NCBI GenBank assembly: GCA_032718475.1
Contig: JAUCBJ010000943.1
Span: forward strand, 1-64,000
From: Nemertoderma westbladi
Taxonomy: Eukaryota; Xenacoelomorpha; Nemertodermatida; Nemertodermatidae
Direction of reading: 5' to 3'
DNA: 64,000 nt
Translations under genes and position numbers: made by a program
Notes under the pieces: model-generated
What the model saw: the letters and a program-made list of their open reading frames with translations, nothing else
Databases searched by the model: none
Told to the model about the DNA's origin: nothing
In this document: one piece after another, positions 13,701-23,086 of the stretch
Layout of the letters: each line of letters starts with the position of its first letter
Position numbering within the stretch: the stretch's first letter is position 1

Positions 13701-15724
13701 TCCGATGGGTGCTGAAATATGGGTGCCACATACTCACCATATCTCAAAACTACTGAAGCTATGCAATTTTTAATGAACTCATCTGACATAATTTTAGTGA
13801 AGTCCGAGAACTTTCGACGCGCTAGACATATTGTTTCAAGGATTCTAACAAAGAGAAATAACTGGCCCACTAAATTTCGGAGCTTTGCAACGGCTTGGGG
13901 GTCGCATCTATCAGGTCATGACTCATGATGATATTTCACATTGTTTACTTTTAGAATTATTGGTAAAAAAAAACTGTCTGTTTTCTTGATATATGACTTG
14001 CAATAGCAAATTAATAGAATACAAAATATTTTAGTTGTTATGTTATGTCATCAGGAGCCCCATGTGATTTGTAAATTACGAAATGCTCGTTTATGTAGAA
14101 TTAATGTTGATTGCGTCGAAAGTCGAATGGTTACAAGATAAAAAAATAAATTAATAGTTAACATTGTTAATTCATGTAAATATTACACAAATATTTTGAA
14201 AATAAACAAACCTTCTTTCACCATGCCAACTTCTAAACATTTCTGGTAACGGCAATATTGGCATCTGTTTCTTCTACGCTTATCTATAGGACATTCTCGA
14301 TTTCCAAGGCAGACATACTTCGCATTCTTCTGCACTGTTCGTTTAAAGAATCCTTTACATCCTTCACAAGTTATTACTCCGTAATGCAAACAGGAGGCTA
14401 CATCTCCACAAACAGCGCATATTCCTTCCTGGGAACGGCGACGTCTCAGTGGGGCCTTACCACCGGAGAGTTCCGTTTGTGATGTTGATTGTTCTGTTGT
14501 TAGATAACCAATTGCTTGGTGTTGGCTAAACCAGGATTCCGTAGAGGACGATAAGGGTGAATGGTGAGATCGGTATTTGCTTTGCATGCGGGAGCATGTT
14601 GGTGATTGCTCTTCCTTTGGGGTCTTTAGTTCTTTGGATGAGCCTGGAAACGGAATCGTTGCTTCGGGTGAGGGAGTCTGTACAATAAATGGATATCTGT
14701 GGTAGGACGATGAGCATATACTGGGAGTTGAATCAGTAGGAGAAGAAGGCGAGTTTGACATCAAACTATGCGGAAGTGGTGATAATGAGTTTGTTGTTAT
14801 GGTCGCGCTAGCTGTAAGTTTGCTTTCAGGGTAAAGGAAGGAAAACGGTTCGGTAGACGGTTGCATATTGGAACTGAGATCAAGAGGAATAGGTAAGGAC
14901 AACCCCGTCTGCGAATACATAGATATCTGATTGTTGCCGGGCAACTTCCTGGTAGACGTAGTCCTACGCATACTACTAGTTGCTGTTGTCGATAACTGGT
15001 GTATGTTTTTCAGAATGTTGTCCGTGGATCTCTGGTGAAGGACTGCTGTCGAATCTAAATGTGTCAACTCTTCTAAAGTTTCAATCAGATCAGTGGATGA
15101 CATCGGCATATCTCGATTAATAGTCTGATTGTTTTGAGATGCTACTGGAAATGAAGCAGGGTATAGAAAAGACGATCCTTCGTTCGTGTTTGCGTTTGGT
15201 GAACTAAAATTCTCTATGATATTGCTGTTTTCTGAGGCTGCAGGAAACGGTTCTGACAACATAAAGTAATCTCCCTCATTGGAGTTTGATGACATGAACG
15301 TATCATTGGTGGTGCTGTTTTCATTTGACGTTGGGAACGACCCAGGCGATGTAAAAGGCGTTCCTTCTGATGTGGTGTAGGATACCATACTGTTGCGGGA
15401 TTGGATGCTATCTGAGTAGAACTCGTATATACCTGAGGCTGCAGGAAACGGTTCTGACAACATAAAGTAATCTCCCTCATTGGAGTTTGATGACATGAAC
15501 GTATCATTGGTGGTGCTGTTTTCATTTGACGTTGGGAACGACCCAGGCGATGTAAAAGGCGTTCCTTCTGATGTGGTGTAGGATACCATACTGTTGCGGG
15601 ATTGGATGCTATCTGAGTAGAACTCGTATATACCTGGGAGCGTTAATCGTTGGTTGCCATCAGAACCATTATCCGGCTCCATTTCGACAGGGTAAAGCGT
15701 TAACGACGGATGGAAACAGATCAT
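1528..15724 (-). CDS. NR4A-family orphan nuclear receptor, five coding exons (whole gene)
   Basis: Coding exons are 15724-14212, 13150-12981, 12415-12204, 9685-9507 and 1772-1528. Every junction is GT-AG, phases match throughout (1, 0, 2, 1) and the coding length is 2319 nt, giving 772 residues. The order is a long Ser/Thr-rich N-terminal activation region, a two-zinc-finger DNA-binding domain (about residues 435-504, P-box CEGCKG, ending [11 protein letters not shown]), the NR4A-type A-box GRRGRLPSK, and a ligand-binding domain with [28 protein letters not shown] and [12 protein letters not shown]4A receptors are nuclear transcription factors that bind AAAGGTCA as monomers and are usually immediate-early genes. 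The A-box and DNA-binding domain identify the family clearly. The ligand-binding domain is divergent and its last helix lacks the usual DTLPF ending. Introns 3 and 4 are filled with transposons. The orthologue name (NR4A1/2/3 or insect Hr38) cannot be chosen. Confidence 0.93.
1859..2145 (+). repeat. left terminal inverted repeat of the mariner element
   Basis: Aligns by eye with the reverse complement of about 9115-9395. Shared landmarks are CAGGGTGGTCAAAAA, AAAGTGCTATAAAA, ATCAAAACACATCGAAATTT, CTTAAGAACG and CACCATGG.GCTACTAGTGAT. Confidence 0.8.
2617..2692 (+). pseudogene. mariner transposase, N-terminal DNA-binding fragment
   Basis: The plus-strand frame reads RRRSQQLG, then after a one-base deletion [16 protein letters not shown]. 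This matches the helix-turn-helix region of mariner/IS630-type transposases (S-x-R-x-x-x-LGI..STL..ILHKDLKL). It stops exactly at the piggyBac-like insertion and continues at 4248. Further N-terminal sequence is probably present but degraded between about 2470 and 2616. Confidence 0.75.
2693..4243. mobile_element. piggyBac-like non-autonomous element inserted in the mariner transposase
   Basis: The ends CCCTATTA (2693) and TAATAGGG (to 4243) are inverted. The right flank is TTAA (4244-4247) and the left flank is TTCAA (2688-2692), a TTAA with one extra base. TTAA targets and CCC termini are characteristic of piggyBac elements. Imperfect inner inverted sequence (CCGGGGG..., GTCA.AT.GACCC.TCCC) continues on both sides, with a C-run at 4188-4208. 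No transposase is encoded. Removing the element with one TTAA makes the mariner frame continuous (DLKL then NRNQMKH). Confidence 0.8.
3027..3720. repeat. five tandem units of about 160 bp inside the piggyBac-like element
   Basis: Units start near 3027, 3181, 3347, 3505 and 3667. Each carries a variant of the palindrome AATTTGGTGCTAGCACCAAATT preceded by a T-run, TCGG and GGGTGC. Units also share TATACGGGTTTATAGGGGTTCTGAATTC-like sequence. The third unit is nearest the consensus and the last is the most degraded. Confidence 0.75.
4248..4740 (+). pseudogene. mariner transposase, central catalytic part
   Basis: The frame continues [17 protein letters not shown], then [20 protein letters not shown] (first catalytic Asp), [20 protein letters not shown], and [13 protein letters not shown] at about 4633 (second catalytic Asp). 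In-frame stops at 4585 and near 4611 show it is dead. At about 4722 it runs into the repeat derived from its own next codons. Confidence 0.85.
4722..4845 (+). repeat. minisatellite derived from mariner transposase codons, left block
   Basis: About 2.5 units related to AGGGTTGGAACCAGAGTGGG + GACCTCATTCACCTGATCTAAGTC. The unit encodes [15 protein letters not shown], the transposase stretch just before the third catalytic Asp. An RTE LINE separates this block from the main array. Confidence 0.8.
4845..7907 (+). mobile_element. RTE-type LINE, 3'-truncated and frameshifted
   Basis: Frames in order: an apurinic endonuclease (about 5590-6360; QEHRM, GDFNAS, then [11 protein letters not shown] after a frameshift near 6230), a linker (APWTDNKI), and a reverse transcriptase ([72 protein letters not shown]). 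Stops and frameshifts at about 6230, 6726, 7438 and 7580 make it a pseudogene. It ends in the reverse transcriptase after RKTKILTVN and joins the minisatellite directly, without the normal RTE 3' end. Both exact boundaries are approximate. Confidence 0.85.
7908..8705 (+). repeat. minisatellite of about 49-bp units derived from mariner transposase, main block
   Basis: About 16-17 units with CACCTGATCTAAGTCCACCT followed by AGGGTTGGAACCAGAGTGGG; a few are 41-44 bp. Each can be read as repeats of the transposase segment [11 protein letters not shown]. The last unit (from about 8663) runs in frame into the authentic transposase C-terminus. Confidence 0.85.
8663..8893 (+). pseudogene. mariner transposase, C-terminal part
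   Basis: Reads [20 protein letters not shown], then [18 protein letters not shown]. It contains the third catalytic Asp in the P-P-D-x-F-L-W-G motif. An AATAAA lies about 30 bp past the stop. With the pieces at 2617-2692 and 4248-4740, all three catalytic acidic residues survive but lie far apart. Confidence 0.85.
9115..9395 (-). repeat. right terminal inverted repeat of the mariner element
   Basis: This is the inverted partner of 1859-2145. It ends TTTTGACCACCCTG and is followed by the TA duplication. The inner boundary is approximate because similarity fades near GTTTATT.TCAGTTG. Confidence 0.8.
9507..9685 (-). CDS. NR4A exon 4: middle of the ligand-binding domain
   Basis: The acceptor is TTTTTTAG and the exon starts at 9685, completing the Arg codon. 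It encodes [21 protein letters not shown], then FGEWIEMIL and [11 protein letters not shown], matching the NR4A order IFCNG...FGEW...FSCIAALAMV. The donor at 9507 (G|GTAATC) leaves phase 1. Confidence 0.92.
9885..11890 (+). mobile_element. second RTE-type LINE copy in NR4A intron 3, decayed
   Basis: Homologous to the copy at 4845-7907: [19 protein letters not shown] at the endonuclease start, [49 protein letters not shown]. It has many frameshifts and a large loss in the endonuclease (near 10215). The reverse transcriptase similarity stops at about 11750 (VNS), close to where copy 1 stops. A short segment matching copy 1 near 6850 (CCAACCACCAAGGTTAAGGC) lies out of order at about 11850, so the copy is rearranged. 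It lies entirely within intron 3 of NR4A. Confidence 0.8.
12204..12415 (-). CDS. NR4A exon 3: first part of the ligand-binding domain
   Basis: The acceptor is AATGCAG and the exon starts GGG GAT. It encodes helices that include [15 protein letters not shown] and [11 protein letters not shown], the most conserved part of the nuclear receptor fold. The donor follows GCATACAG at 12204 (GTGGGC), leaving phase 2. Confidence 0.93.
12981..13150 (-). CDS. NR4A exon 2: A-box and hinge
   Basis: The acceptor is CTGCAG and the exon starts at 13150. It completes the Val codon begun in exon 1, giving [18 protein letters not shown], which is the C-terminal extension that lets NR4A receptors read the A/T-rich 5' part of their site. 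It ends DMFQ at 12981 with donor GTTAGA, in phase 0. Confidence 0.92.
13151..14211 (-). other. NR4A intron 1
   Basis: This is a 1061-bp AT-rich intron. It contains a 92-codon open frame on the minus strand (13592-13870) that I do not recognise and would not call a gene. No transposon ends are visible. Confidence 0.6.
14212..15724 (-). CDS. NR4A exon 1: N-terminal region plus DNA-binding domain
   Basis: The exon runs from ATG at 15724 to a donor after GAAG (intron GT at 14211-14210), ending in phase 1. It encodes 504 residues plus one base. Residues 1-430 are rich in Ser, Thr, Pro and Asn. A 67-residue segment (201 bp) beginning GIYEFYSDS occurs twice in direct, apparently identical copies, at about 15433-15633 and 15232-15432. 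A third, diverged half-copy (ENSNIIENF...) follows. The DNA-binding domain begins CAVCGDVAS and holds all eight zinc-binding cysteines. An AT-rich TATATATAT stretch about 90 bp upstream of the ATG could be a TATA element. Confidence 0.93.
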
Positions 15725-16193
15725 AACGAAATGTACGCCACAGTGAGCAAGGGGAGTTTAACGAATGTATAACTTTAAGGTTATGTTATATATTATTTGT
15801 AACCGTAAAATATATATATTAAAAAAATGATACCGTATATGCATATTGCAGATAGTGGCGCCACTTTACCGCAACTGAATTCAAGTTTAGTTTATTGTTT
15901 TGATTAGAACTGCCATTGTAACCTGCTCCTTACCCTTAATGTTTTCAATCAAATTAAATTAATTTGTAAACCCTCCTAAAACATAGTTGGTGTTTAAAGT
16001 CATTTGCGCCATAAACTCGTGTATTGCCAATTTATTTACAAGGATAGTAACTTTTCCGCACTCAATTCAGAATAATATAGCTAGCTAATTACATTGTTGT
16101 TCGGTCATCGAATTGGTAGAAGGAGACAAGGGGGGAAACTGGACGCAAATCCCATCTTGGCGAATTGATATCCCGCCTCAATGTGTCAATTGC

Positions 16194-16226
<33 letters not shown>

Positions 16227-16578
16227 TATCTGGGTGGAAGAGAAAGGAGCAAGGTAAATTGATGCGGTCGTATGGAAAAGGGGATAAAGTATCCTACATT
16301 ATAGCAAAACCGAGTTAGGTTCTGTAATCAGTTGATAATATTTACTTTGGAGGCAGTGGCCTTTAATATAACCTATTTGTGTAAAACATAATATAAAGAT
16401 AATACTATTAATTGTAATTATCATTATTAAATTTTCTCAGGTATTTATTAATGCACCTATGTATGTAATGCTATCTTATAATTAATATTGAACACTATTA
16501 AATTATTTTTTAAAGTTTGGCAAAGTTTTAAAATAATGATAGTCCCCTTTACGAAAAAGACAAGTATTCATGAGCTCT
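15725..16578 (-). other. NR4A 5' flank
   Basis: AT-rich DNA upstream of the NR4A start codon. It contains a TATATATAT stretch near 15811-15820, a C-run of 31 at 16196-16226, and a GGGGGGAAACTGGACGCAA motif near 16131 that recurs elsewhere in the window. No coding segment is recognised; 5' UTR sequence is expected here. Confidence 0.4.
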
Positions 16579-16692
16579 CAATGACGTACATGGAAGCCGC
16601 AATGACGCAGGTTCCACTGGTTTCTATGGTTTGACCAATGACGAGAGCCCTATGCCTGGAGAGTTGGCAGCATTAAGTCCTGGTCAATGACG
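16579..16692 (-). promoter_or_regulatory. cluster of four CAATGACG motifs (CRE half-sites) upstream of NR4A
   Basis: CAATGACG occurs at 16579, 16600, 16636 and 16685, followed by TA, CA, AG and TA. On the gene strand this is CGTCATTG, containing the CREB/ATF half-site CGTCA; one copy overlaps ACCAAT. Vertebrate NR4A promoters are known to use CRE-like sites. Four copies in 114 bp about 0.9 kb upstream of the ATG suggest an enhancer or promoter, but this is inference. Confidence 0.45.
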
Positions 16693-16699
16693 TAGGTAT

Positions 16700-19571
16700 A
16701 CTATACCCTGGAACTGGCAAGAAATTCTATGCGGCTAGTGCTGCCGATTAGTGAGTGTATAGCTGGAGGCCGTCCTGCCAACCCCCCATCACTGATCCTG
16801 GTGGTGGATGCATATCAGGAAGCTGTTTTACGTCCTTGTTGTAAGGAAGTTTTCAAGGAGTACTAATGTAGATTCTAACTTGTTGTCTTTTAATGCCCTT
16901 TAATGAATGAATTCCTTTCAGATCTATAATAGTCGAGAAGACTCTAGAAGAATCACCTCCTGTTACAACTCATGCGATTGGCGAACACGATTTTTATAAA
17001 TAGAAATTGTACGTAATGCCCCACATTTAGAAACGGCTGCTAAGGAATCTATTGGTGGATTATGAACATTTAAAGTACAATAGGTTAGTTTAGTGAATAA
17101 CAGAGCATGCCAAACTATTATAATAAAACTGATTTATTCAAAATAATTGCTTTGTCAATTTCTCGTACACAATATATGTCGTCGAACTTATCTGCCGTTC
17201 AGATTAATTGAAGTATATTTAATTAATACACAAGATCGGTGAATTAAAAGTTATCAACAAGTCATGTCGATTTTGGCACCTGCTATATGAAAAATAATTT
17301 TAATTAACATGTTATTTGGTCCTTGTGTTATGTATAATTCATTAGTTCTAGCCACGATTTTATTATTGTTTTGTGGGACGTTAGGAATCGAATATGATGT
17401 TATGGGAATATTGACTAAATAAATAAAATAAATGAAAAGTCATAATAAATAAATGATATGATTGTAGCTCGGTCTGCCTTTTTGTACACTCCGTCGTCGT
17501 ACAAGCTGATACGATGCGTTATAGACCTGCACTACAGTAATATATCCTTAACCCCAAATAATATTTGACTACATATGGCTTTTATATTAGATATACAATA
17601 TTAATATATTACAACTAACTCGTACTATTACTACTACTCGCATCTTAAACCACGGCTCCCCGAGACAATGAAATGGTTAACTCTCAAACCATGCTTCATA
17701 ATTGATTGTTTGAGGCATAGAGATGTACTAATCGTTACAGACATAGTCAGGGAGGCGGCATCACTGTCATATTGTATCCTACAGTATGTTACCATTATTA
17801 TGTATGTCTGTTGTTGGACAAATGATGTCATTTAAGAATATGGTTTTCTATGTTATGTGGTGTTTAAACGAACCGATGAAGTGGTAGGCATTCACCGGTA
17901 ACACAGTGTATGGATGATATGTACCGAGCGAGCGCAGCGCCGGAGGTTTACATAAATAAACAAGGGCCTTAAACGCTGAAAAGTGACCTTTGCACACAAT
18001 GATGTATGTAATTTTGTTACATTATGTCAACTTATCAGCGTTCGGTATGTGAAGAAAGGACTTTTTGGATGCTCATTTAAACATTTTAATCATGTACTAT
18101 TTCAAATATAAGTGAAATTTATAACAGGTACACAGTATTAATTAGACATTTTTATATAATTAAAGTTTATTGTTGTTATGTATCTCCTGCATGGACGTGA
18201 TAAATCTTTGATCCATTGTCGACTGAAGCAAACTGAGTCACCGTCTGTGTCCGTTCAGTTTTACTGAACACTGTCGCCATATTTTCTTTCCTTATTTTCT
18301 CTAAAATGTCTTCTCAACAACAGTGTAGGACGTGTAGGGCGTGTAGGAAGTATAGGACGTGTATATGGAATACAGTCTTACACGCTAAACAATTATTTAC
18401 ATACAGTAGCTAGACCTGTCTCTTCAAACTGGACGCACACATTATGCAAACGTGCTGCTATATTGAATAAAGAAGCAAGCATTAATAATTAATTATTAAT
18501 TTTTAATTTTTTTTAATTTCATTAATAATTAATTAATAATTATAAATGGAAATACAGTAATACATTCTGGAATACGGTCATTGAAGTTGTTTTCATGTTA
18601 TTGATTACTTTACAGCGTTCCGTCCTATAGGCCGCTACGCTGCAAAGTAGTACTTTGTAGCGTTACGAGAAATTCACCAGAACGCTGTTATGTTGACATA
18701 ATGAAACAAAACATACTAAATATTGAGGGTCTTTAGGTGGTTACATTATAGGCTACTACAGTAATTAATTAAAGATACAATAGTAAACGTTTTCGACCTA
18801 CCGGTCTGATGCAGACCGGTACGTCGAAAATGTTTACTTTCCAGAGACTACTCATCCATTTTTATTTTCCAATACCACATTTTTTGGAACCAGTATCTTC
18901 ATTTTCATAATATTCTTCTCGCACTTTTTGTATTTTCGTTTTATATTTTTGATAATTGCCAATTATGTAAAAAAAATCAAGAATTTGAAAAAATCCTAAA
19001 AAAATTCTAAAAATGGGGAAATATTATTAAATTTAAAAAGTGCAAAAAATTAAAAAAAAAACGGTTAAGAAAATGGTACATGCTATAAAATACAGTATAA
19101 TGAGCTAGAATGACCTAGAATCAGCAATAATGACAATCAATTGCAGTTTGCGGACGAAATGAAATGCGGCACTGCTCATTTTTTTTATAATCCTTAATTT
19201 TGATACTTTTACTGGACAATCTTTTTATCATTACTTGCTACAAGAGTATATTGGTTAGCTACTGTACATACTGTACCTGTCTGGATCTACTATATTGGTA
19301 TCATCATGTTCTGCGACTATGACGTACTGTAATAATCATGTTATATCGCTAACAAAACAACTCCGCAGGAATATGTAGTTCATCGGCTTTCTTTGAAGCA
19401 CCGTCATATCTTCATTGGGTATACGATCAATGAAAATATCCGGATCAGGCATTCTTGTTCGCTTTGAAGAATGCGGCTTACTACCACTACCTGGTTTAAG
19501 TCCGGCACTAAATAGGCTTCCGGTACGAAAACCGAAGCGCTGTAACTAAATAACTTATCCACTGCTCTTTA
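16700..19571. other. intergenic region without recognised genes
   Basis: Mostly AT-rich unique DNA. Short features only: a small tandem repeat of CGTGTAGG-like units at about 18325-18360, a near-perfect hairpin at 18783-18837, and an inverted pair ACAGCGTTC/GAACGCTGT at about 18613-18687. No ORF here resembles a known protein. Confidence 0.5.
18783..18837. repeat. near-perfect 26-bp hairpin
   Basis: Arms of 26 bases (GTAAAC.TTTTCGAC.TACCGGTCTG and its complement) differ at two positions and are separated by three bases (ATG). It could be a tiny foldback element or a structured RNA. Nothing in the flanks decides. Confidence 0.7.
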
Positions 19572-19740
19572 CTAGAAATCGCCATACGCCAAATCGCACG
19601 CCACTTTCACTCCTCTCATCTTCTCGGCTTTCGGAGGAATGGCGCCGCTGTGTCGCCAGTTTATCAAGCGCCTCGCTTTAAAACTGGCAGATAAGCGGCA
19701 GATCCCATACCCGGAGTGCATCTCGTGGGTGCGGCGACGA
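19572..19740 (-). pseudogene. 3' part of the small open frame split by the LTR element
   Basis: The minus-strand frame continues RRTHEMHSGYGICRLSASFK and ends ACDLAYGDF with a stop at 19572. Together with 32616-32472 it would encode about 103 residues. The function is unknown. Confidence 0.35.
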
Positions 19741-20899
19741 TGTAAAAGCTTTTGCGTCATTAACCGGTTATTTTCCCTTAAAGTACTCTGTAGTTGGTTT
19801 ACCAGGCATAAAAAGGCCGTGTCCTTGCTGTACTGGTGTTTTAGAGGACATAAAAGTCATTTCTTCTGTATTTGCACTGTATTCGTACTTTAGAGGACAT
19901 AATCCGCAATCTCGTGACGCGATAAGCTAGATACTCTTGAAAACAGTGTCGCTACCATGACGACGGCTAACAGCTGATATTGCCACGTCGACATTTCTTT
20001 GTTTCTTTGTTCTCTAGTTGTTCGGTTGACCAATCAGAGCGTTTTTTGTCTCTGTGTTGGAGGTGTATACAGAACTCAGTAGTTCAGTGTTATGTTTTTG
20101 CCCAGAGCCTAAGAACATCGGCTTTTGGCACCTCCGTGTTTTCAGTCTTTAGTCTTACATTAGTAGGCTTAATTATAGAACGTATATCTGTTATCAAGCT
20201 ATTCACTTATTCACTCAATATCCATAAATTACTAACATTACTGCTTTTGCTGTTGGTTATTCGTTATATTTGTTGATGAAATATTATATCGGAATACTGA
20301 TCAATAGTCAGACACCCCACCTTCTTGATATACTAAAGGTTAGAGAGACCGGTTACAGATAAACGATTGCGACCTATGTTAAGTGGTTTGAAGTGAATCT
20401 AATGCTATTTCATATGCCCAACATAAATTGTCTGTTGCTCTCTTTATACGTGACTAAATTTAGTGAAGGTCGGCAGATTAGTGTGCAGTATTGTGCAGCA
20501 TTGTGTATGAGTGTAACTGATAACAAAGCATCTCCTAAAGAATGCGCCATATACGTGAATCTATAGCCTTTTCGTTGTGTCTAGTTTAAGTCATAACTCT
20601 GTTTACATATTTAGAGCGCCACGTCCTAAAGGAACTGTTGATATTTCCCGAAAGTGAATAATATTTGTCAGAGATTATATATTACGATCAGTCGAATAAT
20701 ACAGTAGGCTTACACCATCAATCATTAAGCTCCGAACTCAGTCTCCCGGGTATATCCAACGGGTGAATGATTGCGCATAGACTGGCTTCGGCTAATGTAG
20801 TGTATTAAATACTCGTCATAGGCTAAAGACTATCTATCATCCAAAAGACATTCTAATTTTGGCAGGTTAAACTGTCAAAGGTCTTCAAAAGCGCAAACA
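19741..20899 (+). repeat. 5' LTR
   Basis: Starts TGTAAAAGCTTTTGCGTCAT and ends GCGCAAACA. It is collinear with 31313-32471 at a constant offset of 11572. Differences from the 3' LTR are seen near 19829, 19961, 20139 and 20199. Confidence 0.93.
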
Positions 20900-23086
20900 A
20901 TAACAGATATTGCTTCTGGATTGCGGTGTAAGCAATCTAGTCGAAAGTACCGGTCGACCGGTAACCAGTAGGCCTGACTGCCTGATCATCCGGACCGGTA
21001 CCTACTTACGGTACAGGTACAGCAGTATTATTCGATTGTGGTATTGTATACCGGTAGGCTGTTTAAGAGATTAGGGACTGTACACCCCTTGTTTCTTTTG
21101 GAGCTTACTTATTTCTGTCAGTTTTATTTATTTGTAGGCCAGTATTGAGCAGAAGGCGTGTAAGCCCGCTCAGATTGTACAGATAATTTGTAGGCTCGAC
21201 TGTTGGCTAACTGTTGATTAGGTCTGAACGGATTGCAGTGCATGTAGAGTGTATGTCCGATAAAGAACGGTTAGGAAGTAGGGGCAGCCATAGCTGTAAG
21301 GTAAACCCCCATCTAAAGAATAAGTCGTACTACTGGGTTAGAACGCATACTACTTAACCATTTCGGAGTCTGCATGTCCTGTGGTTTATTTAGGCCTGAT
21401 AGGAGTCCGCCAGCGTTTGGTCTGTACTTTGTTTGTGTAGTCTGTACGGGTAGCGTATAATTTTATTTAGATAATTTGTAGGCTGGATAGTTGTCTGACT
21501 GTTGTTGGGTTTGAGGAAATTTCGGTGTGTGTAAAGCATCTGTCCGATAAAGAACGGTTAGGAAGTAGGGGCAGCCATTGCTGTAAGGTAAACCCCCATC
21601 TAAAGAATAAGTCGTACTACTGGGTTAGAACGCATACTACTTAATCATTTCGGAGTCTGCATATACCTTAGTTTGTTTAGGCTTGATAGTAGTCTGTCAG
21701 TATTTGGTCTGCATTTTGTTTGAATAGTCTGTACGCGTAGCATAATATTTATTATTCAGAGTTTATGCGATTATTCGCAACATTCATATTCCCCAAGTTT
21801 GTTCCTACAGTAATTGTGTTTGTTATACATACCGTTATAGTTAAACTAACCCCGGTACTATACGGGCTGCTTGGCGTAGGTAAAGACTGGTGATTTTGTG
21901 CACCGGTCACTCCAGCAGATGCCGTGGTTCTTTTAGCTGTTCAAGTATTTTTAACTACTAATTATTTGTTATACAAGTACTTGTACCTAATTTAGGGTTT
22001 AGTGTACAGTGCTTTCCGAAAGCAATTAGTGTGTAGGCAGTGTATTTGTGTTGTAAAGTGGTTAATAGGCACGTTGGTTCTGGTAGACCGCGGTAATTAA
22101 CTTCTAGGTAGGGACACTCCGTGATACATAACGTAGTACCTATAGCGATACGGTTATAGGTCGTCAGGCGGTGGTATTTTCCTATCTGGACAACGCAGTA
22201 TATTTACTACTACTTATTATTTTCAAATACCGTAGTAACCTGTCCGTTGTAATAACCAGATATTCTAACCCTTTGTTAGGCTGGTTAGTAGACTTCTTGT
22301 AAAATTACCCTAAAAATTTGTATTTGTGTATTTGTAATTAAATTTTTGTGTTTATTTAGAGATTGTAATCTCAACCCGAATTGTACGTAATTTGTAGTAT
22401 TAAGTAACTTAGGTAAATTAGAATTACTTGTTTTAGTGTCTAACAAGTAGCACTCCACTGAGAGCGCACAGCTTATACGTAGTGACTCCCCCAGAAATAA
22501 TAACATTTATTTCAAACATTGACAAAACCCATTAAACGGGTATATATATATTATAAATCAACTCAAACGATTTATAAATAGTAGGCCTGCCATATAACAA
22601 TTAGGTCTCAATATCAGTTGGACTACTGCTTAAATAACGGTAATAAAGTAAGTTAAAGTAACCAAGTAACCCTTAAAATTCAGAAATTCAATTATTCTAA
22701 AATAATTGATATACCGGTATTTACGATAGGCCTATTATATATTTATATACTTGTGCTGAAATCATACCGGTATTCTGTAATTAATTCTAGTCTGTAATTA
22801 TACTTATATATATACATTATAGGTGTAAACTGCATACCGGTATTCACGATAGGCCTATTATATATTTATATATTTGTGCTAAAATTACCTACCGGTATTC
22901 TGTGATAAACTAGTCTGTAATAATACTTATATATACTATAAGCATACCGGTATACTAATATATTATATATCACGCTACACTGAGTAGCAGTATCGGTAAT
23001 TAATTACTAGGCTAGCAGTTAATTCTGAATTACTAGACTTGCTTAGACTGTAATATAGCAGTAGGCATTCAACTGTGCAAACCAAC
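20900..23086 (+). other. long untranslated leader of the LTR element with internal duplications
   Basis: No ORF is convincing. A 287-bp unit occurs twice (about 21187-21473 and 21474-21760), best conserved around GTCCGATAAAGAACGG and GTAAACCCCCATCTAAAG. A 123-bp unit with ATACCGGTATT and ATAGGCCTATTATATATTTA starts at 22711 and 22834, with a partial third copy near 22945. A primer-binding site should lie just after 20899, but I cannot match it to a tRNA. Confidence 0.65.

Noticed and set aside
13592-13870. 92-codon ORF in NR4A intron 1
   Set aside because: No homology recognised and an overlapping opposite-strand frame of similar length.
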